This document shows positions 13,436 through 16,640 of a stretch of 16,640 nt of DNA, one piece after another. The notes beneath the pieces were generated by a model. It worked only from the letters and a program-made list of their open reading frames with translations, was not told the DNA's origin and did not search any database. A program made the position numbers and the translations under genes. The stretch's first letter is position 1, and each line of letters begins with the position of its first letter. The DNA is from Clostridiales bacterium (GTDB taxonomy: Bacteria; Bacillota_A; Clostridia; Oscillospirales; Oscillospiraceae), in contig JALFGI010000029.1 of the NCBI GenBank assembly GCA_022777455.1, forward strand, positions 1-16,640. Reading direction: 5' to 3'.

Positions 13436-14236
13436 TCAGGGAGTTTCCAGATAGCCCCAGCCGAACCGGCCGTCGTATCCGGGCTCACCCATGTCCTGGG
13501 CCAGATCTGCCAGGTATTCGGAAATCAGCGAAGATTCCACGCCACTTTGAAGAGCGGCGGCGATCAGGCCGGAGACCCGGGCGGCAGAATAGGAGGAACC
13601 TTTCTCATCGCCGCAGTCGCCCCGGGCGCAGTACTCCACGGCTTCTCCGTAAAGATACCACAGGCTGGTCTTCGGCGCTCCCGCCTCATCCAGGTCCACT
13701 CCCGCGACGCCGATGACCTCGTCCCACGCGGCGGGATAGGCCACGGTGCCCAGGCCGGTGCTCACACTCAGGTTGCCGGAACAGGCCACAAGGATTGCCC
13801 CCCGGTCATGGGCATGGACAATGGCTTCATGAAGGGCGTCGCTTTCCTTGGGCAGCGTCCAGCTCATGTTAATAACATCCGCGTGATAGGTGTCCACCGC
13901 GGCGTACAGCGCGGCAACAATGGCTTCTTCATTCACGGTGTCCTGGGAACCAAAGCACTTGAGCATGACCACATTCGCTTCCGGCGCAGCCTCGCGCACC
14001 AGGGCGCAGATGTTGGTCCCGTGCCCGATGGAATCCGTCAGGTCGTCGGAATCCCCCAGAAAGCTCTCTCCTGCCGTGTAACCCTCGCTGCAGCCGGAGT
14101 CCAGGATGCAGACAGTAACGGTTTTCTCCGCGCAGCAGGATGCGAACAGAAGGGCCGCCAGGAGAATCACCACCACCGGAAGAGCAAAAGCTCTTCCGGT
14201 ACGGGTGAAAAAAGCGCGTTTCATTTGGTTTCTCAT
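13436..14236 (-). CDS. Small exported subtilisin-like (S8) serine protease
   Basis: The 266-residue protein has a hydrophobic N-terminal segment (about 17-34) ending in FASCC, either a signal anchor or an atypical lipobox (Phe at -3). The S8 catalytic residues follow at once: Asp46 (CILDSGCSE), His72 (IGHGTNICALV), Asn155 (ACSGN) and Ser215 (GSSYSAARVSG). The last motif departs from the usual GTSMAAPHVSG, with Ala-Arg in place of Pro-His. There is no room for an I9-type propeptide before Asp46, so it is a compact catalytic domain on the outer membrane face. It overlaps the preceding surface protein gene by ATGA (14233-14236) with no separate ribosome site, so translation is coupled. This suggests it processes or matures that protein, or a shared partner (inference). 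A TGA at 13436 ends it. Confidence 0.9.
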   Translation of the reverse strand: MRNQMKRAFFTRTGRAFALPVVVILLAALLFASCCAEKTVTVCILDSGCSEGYTAGESFLGDSDDLTDSIGHGTNICALVREAAPEANVVMLKCFGSQDTVNEEAIVAALYAAVDTYHADVINMSWTLPKESDALHEAIVHAHDRGAILVACSGNLSVSTGLGTVAYPAAWDEVIGVAGVDLDEAGAPKTSLWYLYGEAVEYCARGDCGDEKGSSYSAARVSGLIAAALQSGVESSLISEYLADLAQDMGEPGYDGRFGWGYLETP

Positions 14237-16640
14237 TCCAGGGTGGCCGGAGCCGGTTCGAGAGTCGGTTCCGCGATGGGCGCCTCAGTAGGTGCTTCCG
14301 TCGGCGCCTCCGTGGGTACCTCCGTGGGTACCTCCGTAGGCGCCTCGGTAGGTGCCTCCGTGGGCGCCTCGGTAGGCTCCGTGGGTGCCTCGGTGGGCTG
14401 TGTAGGTGCTTCCGTGGGCTCCGTGGGTGCCTCGGTAGGCTCTGTGGGTGCCTCGGTGGGCTCCGTGGGTGTCTCGGTGGGCTCCGTGGATTCCTCTGTG
14501 GGCTCCGTGGATTCCTCAGTAGGTTCCGTGGACTCCTCGGTGGGTTCCTCGATCGGCTCGTCAATGAAGGGAATCAACTCGAACATCGCTTCGCCCCAGG
14601 TGACGGTGCCGTCTTCCAGAACAGCGCCAACATACAATGTATTGTAGCCATCCTCAAAGTCCTCTACAGGCAGCCAGATGCTGTTGTCGGTGGTCTGGGC
14701 GTAGAGTTCGGGGTTTCCAAACTCATCCAGGGTGTACACGAAGTACTCGGAAGCCGGCTCGCTGGTCTCCCACCGGAATTGTACCAGCTGCTGATCCTGT
14801 TCCAGAGGAATCACCCAGAAATCACCATACTGCTCTGCAGCCTGCATCGGTCTGATGCTGACCACGTTGCCAATGTCGCCGGGTACCGGAATCGTCTCGA
14901 CCACGGTTTCCTCTGTCGGCTCAGTCTCCGGAGCTCCAACAAGCGCCAGGGTAGGCATTCCGCTGCGCAGGCTAAAGTTGGTCTGGGTTTCCGATGTACT
15001 GGGTTTCTGTGCCGTTTGAATGACAACAGAGATGTCCTTGCGCATCCAGTAATCTACCGCTCCGTCTCTTTCGAAAGTGATTTTGTAAACACCATTCTCC
15101 ATCATTTTGTCATCGAGGCTAAATGCTGGATGATATTCATTGCCATCGCCAATGGATTTTGTCAGAATAAGTGAATCAACATCAACATCATACCCATAGG
15201 TATTCTTCATTACAGTTTTCCCGTCGGAAGAGAGTGTAATTACTTGAGGATAATACTGATAATCCATCGCAAACTGGATTGCAAAGGGCGACATATAACC
15301 GTTCGTCTCAACGCTCGGCGACCACTGGACTGTACGGGTGGAAACGAGATTGCTGTTCGGCGTATAACCGCTATAGAGGAGCTTCTGGCCGTCCGCAATG
15401 GAGAAGGTAATGTCTATGCTGTTCTTCACCTCAACATGAACCGGGATGATCACATTATCTGCATAATTCTTTATGAACATTCCTTCATAATCCAAATATA
15501 AGCCATTTGGTTCGAATTTTAAGTTGTAATCACCGGTTTTGTCGGGATATTTATCTGCTTCCCAGTATAGTCTACCCTGTACCGGTTCGCGTGTAACGGG
15601 ATTCACGGGAAGATTGGTCAGCACAGGCGTAAAATCACTCAGCTTGTTGACCTTTGTGCCGGAAGCAGGCTGGAATATGGCTCCCTGTTTCAGGTAAGGC
15701 TTGCAGTCCTCGTAATCTGGAGTCGCCCGGTCAACTTCCACATGGAATTGATGAGTCAGCTGGATGAAATTGCTCTCTGTGACTGAGGTGGGATGGAACA
15801 CCGCAGTCACATCATATCCGTCGCCGAAATCCTCGTTATCGCCGCTGGCACTGGCGTACAGTGTTTTGCCATAGTCCGGGGCATGAGTAAAATCACTCCA
15901 TTCCCAATACCCTGCAACCGGAGTGCCATTACTCATGGTTACATTGGCATTTTTGATGATTTCGTTGGCAGTCTGGTATCTGTCATCAGCCGCTTCATCG
16001 ATGCCCGGTCTCAGTTGCTGGCCATAGCCCAGCCTCTCGACGGAATACCCAGTACTGACATTAAGAGGAGCGGGTTCAATGGTAAACAAAAGCTTCTTGG
16101 TTGTGTTGGTATCGCCATCCGCCCACTGGAAGTTTTGGGAATCCTTCAGTTCCAAGACAACTCGATAGCTTCCTGCGTCCGTTTTTTCAGGCTTAGTTGT
16201 CACTCGATACTCGTCAGTATCAGAAATATTGGGAGACTGCGGCAAACCATTATAGACCACAGACGCAATCGTGGGGACAGTCACCAGCTTTTTATTCACG
16301 TTGACCGTCACCTGGAAGGTGGCCGATGCGTAGTTAACCGTGTCACTTGGAGTAAATACCACATCGTAGGTGAAGTTGCCGGCGGCATTAAGCACAGTGG
16401 AAGGATATTTCCACCGGAAGCTGCCTTCCACACTGTCCTGGTATTTGGTTTTAGCCGTCAAATCGGTCCCGAGACTGCTCAAGCTGCTCAAGCTGCTTCC
16501 AAAATCAGCAGTGTATTCCTTTGTGCTGCCAAGAATCGGTGTCGCCCGGGTAATGGTGAGCGTATCGCCGTTTTCCTCACCGGTTGTTCCAAGAACGGTG
16601 TACAGATTCGGGTCAAAATCGCCGGTGAGTGTGCAGCCGG
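14233..16640 (-). CDS. Large Ig-like/MBG-type surface protein with Pro-Thr-Glu tail (partial)
   Basis: The frame is open to the window edge, so the N-terminus is missing and about 801 residues are visible; the TTG at 16491 is internal. The visible part is a chain of beta-rich modules with motifs like FTPSDTVNYASATFQVTVNV, VVYNGLPQSPNIS, GSYRVVLELKDSQNFQW and LTITRATPILG. These are typical of MBG/YDG-type bacterial Ig-like repeats found in secreted or surface proteins of Clostridia. After the last domain (VYTLDEFGNPELYA and a following strand pair) come about 105 residues of EPTEESTEPT and EAPTEAPTE repeats that run to the stop. There is no LPxTG motif, membrane segment or charged tail, so anchoring is unexplained. 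The stop overlaps the start of the subtilisin-like protease gene. It may bind host or food glycans, or serve as structure; function not known. Confidence 0.85.
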   Translation of the reverse strand, partial: GCTLTGDFDPNLYTVLGTTGEENGDTLTITRATPILGSTKEYTADFGSSLSSLSSLGTDLTAKTKYQDSVEGSFRWKYPSTVLNAAGNFTYDVVFTPSDTVNYASATFQVTVNVNKKLVTVPTIASVVYNGLPQSPNISDTDEYRVTTKPEKTDAGSYRVVLELKDSQNFQWADGDTNTTKKLLFTIEPAPLNVSTGYSVERLGYGQQLRPGIDEAADDRYQTANEIIKNANVTMSNGTPVAGYWEWSDFTHAPDYGKTLYASASGDNEDFGDGYDVTAVFHPTSVTESNFIQLTHQFHVEVDRATPDYEDCKPYLKQGAIFQPASGTKVNKLSDFTPVLTNLPVNPVTREPVQGRLYWEADKYPDKTGDYNLKFEPNGLYLDYEGMFIKNYADNVIIPVHVEVKNSIDITFSIADGQKLLYSGYTPNSNLVSTRTVQWSPSVETNGYMSPFAIQFAMDYQYYPQVITLSSDGKTVMKNTYGYDVDVDSLILTKSIGDGNEYHPAFSLDDKMMENGVYKITFERDGAVDYWMRKDISVVIQTAQKPSTSETQTNFSLRSGMPTLALVGAPETEPTEETVVETIPVPGDIGNVVSIRPMQAAEQYGDFWVIPLEQDQQLVQFRWETSEPASEYFVYTLDEFGNPELYAQTTDNSIWLPVEDFEDGYNTLYVGAVLEDGTVTWGEAMFELIPFIDEPIEEPTEESTEPTEESTEPTEESTEPTETPTEPTEAPTEPTEAPTEPTEAPTQPTEAPTEPTEAPTEAPTEAPTEVPTEVPTEAPTEAPTEAPIAEPTLEPAPATLE
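14275..14550 (-). repeat. Degenerate short-period repeat coding for the Pro-Thr-Glu tail
   Basis: About 92 codons of near-repeated units of 9 to 18 bases encode TEAP, TEPTEAP and EPTEES motifs. On the plus strand the units appear as variations of GGTGCCTCGGTGGGCTCCGTG. Such tracts change length by slippage, so the protein tail probably varies among strains. Confidence 0.9.

Noticed and set aside
14275..14550. CRISPR-like repetition
   Set aside because: Units are short, degenerate and in frame with a protein tail; there are no unique spacers or cas genes.
13373..14647. A 424-codon plus-strand frame with SVGASVG repeats
   Set aside because: It is the antisense of the protease gene and the Pro-Thr-Glu repeat; the minus-strand frames carry clear S8 motifs and coupled starts.

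Overview
The window is about 16.6 kb of roughly 50% GC bacterial DNA. Strong AGGAGG-type ribosome binding sites, compact operons, DUF624 and YdcF proteins, a Pro-Thr-Glu-rich Ig-domain surface protein and lipoprotein signal peptides point to a gut-type Firmicute of class Clostridia (Oscillospirales-like). That placement is inference from gene content; no rRNA or other taxonomic marker is present. Nothing resembling an insertion sequence, CRISPR array, tRNA, rRNA or prophage was found.

Layout. (1) Plus strand, 1-2207: the 3' part of a secreted-type protein with an Ig-like domain, a 56-codon gene overlapping its end, a terminator, then a promoter and a membrane-anchored YdcF/DUF218 protein with its own terminator. 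(2) Minus strand, 6710-2206: a promoter reads over a glyoxalase (VOC) remnant into a GH36 alpha-galactosidase, a DUF624 membrane protein, a possible 16-codon leader ORF and an SGNH/GDSL esterase. The two enzymes lack signal peptides, so this looks like a cytoplasmic galactoside-processing operon. (3) Minus strand, 8727-6722: an extended -10 promoter drives a membrane-anchored protein of unknown function overlapping a lipoprotein, closed by a terminator. (4) 8745-9592 is mostly non-coding and the most unusual stretch. It holds a nested inverted-repeat structure, a minus-strand promoter-to-terminator unit that may be a small RNA or a dead small-toxin locus, and a strong plus-strand promoter followed at once by a terminator-like hairpin. 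(5) Plus strand, 9593-10837: a Y-family DNA polymerase (DinB type). (6) Minus strand, 13287-10897: an aminopeptidase P-like M24 protein translationally coupled (GTGA) to an EutH-family transporter, with no other eut genes in view. (7) Minus strand, 16640-13436: a partial large Ig-like surface protein with a Pro-Thr-Glu tail, coupled by ATGA to a small subtilisin-like protease.

Most genes are conventional. The points most worth a second look are the non-coding stretch before dinB, the EutH/aminopeptidase pair with an altered metal ligand, the surface protein/protease pair, and the small ORFs.
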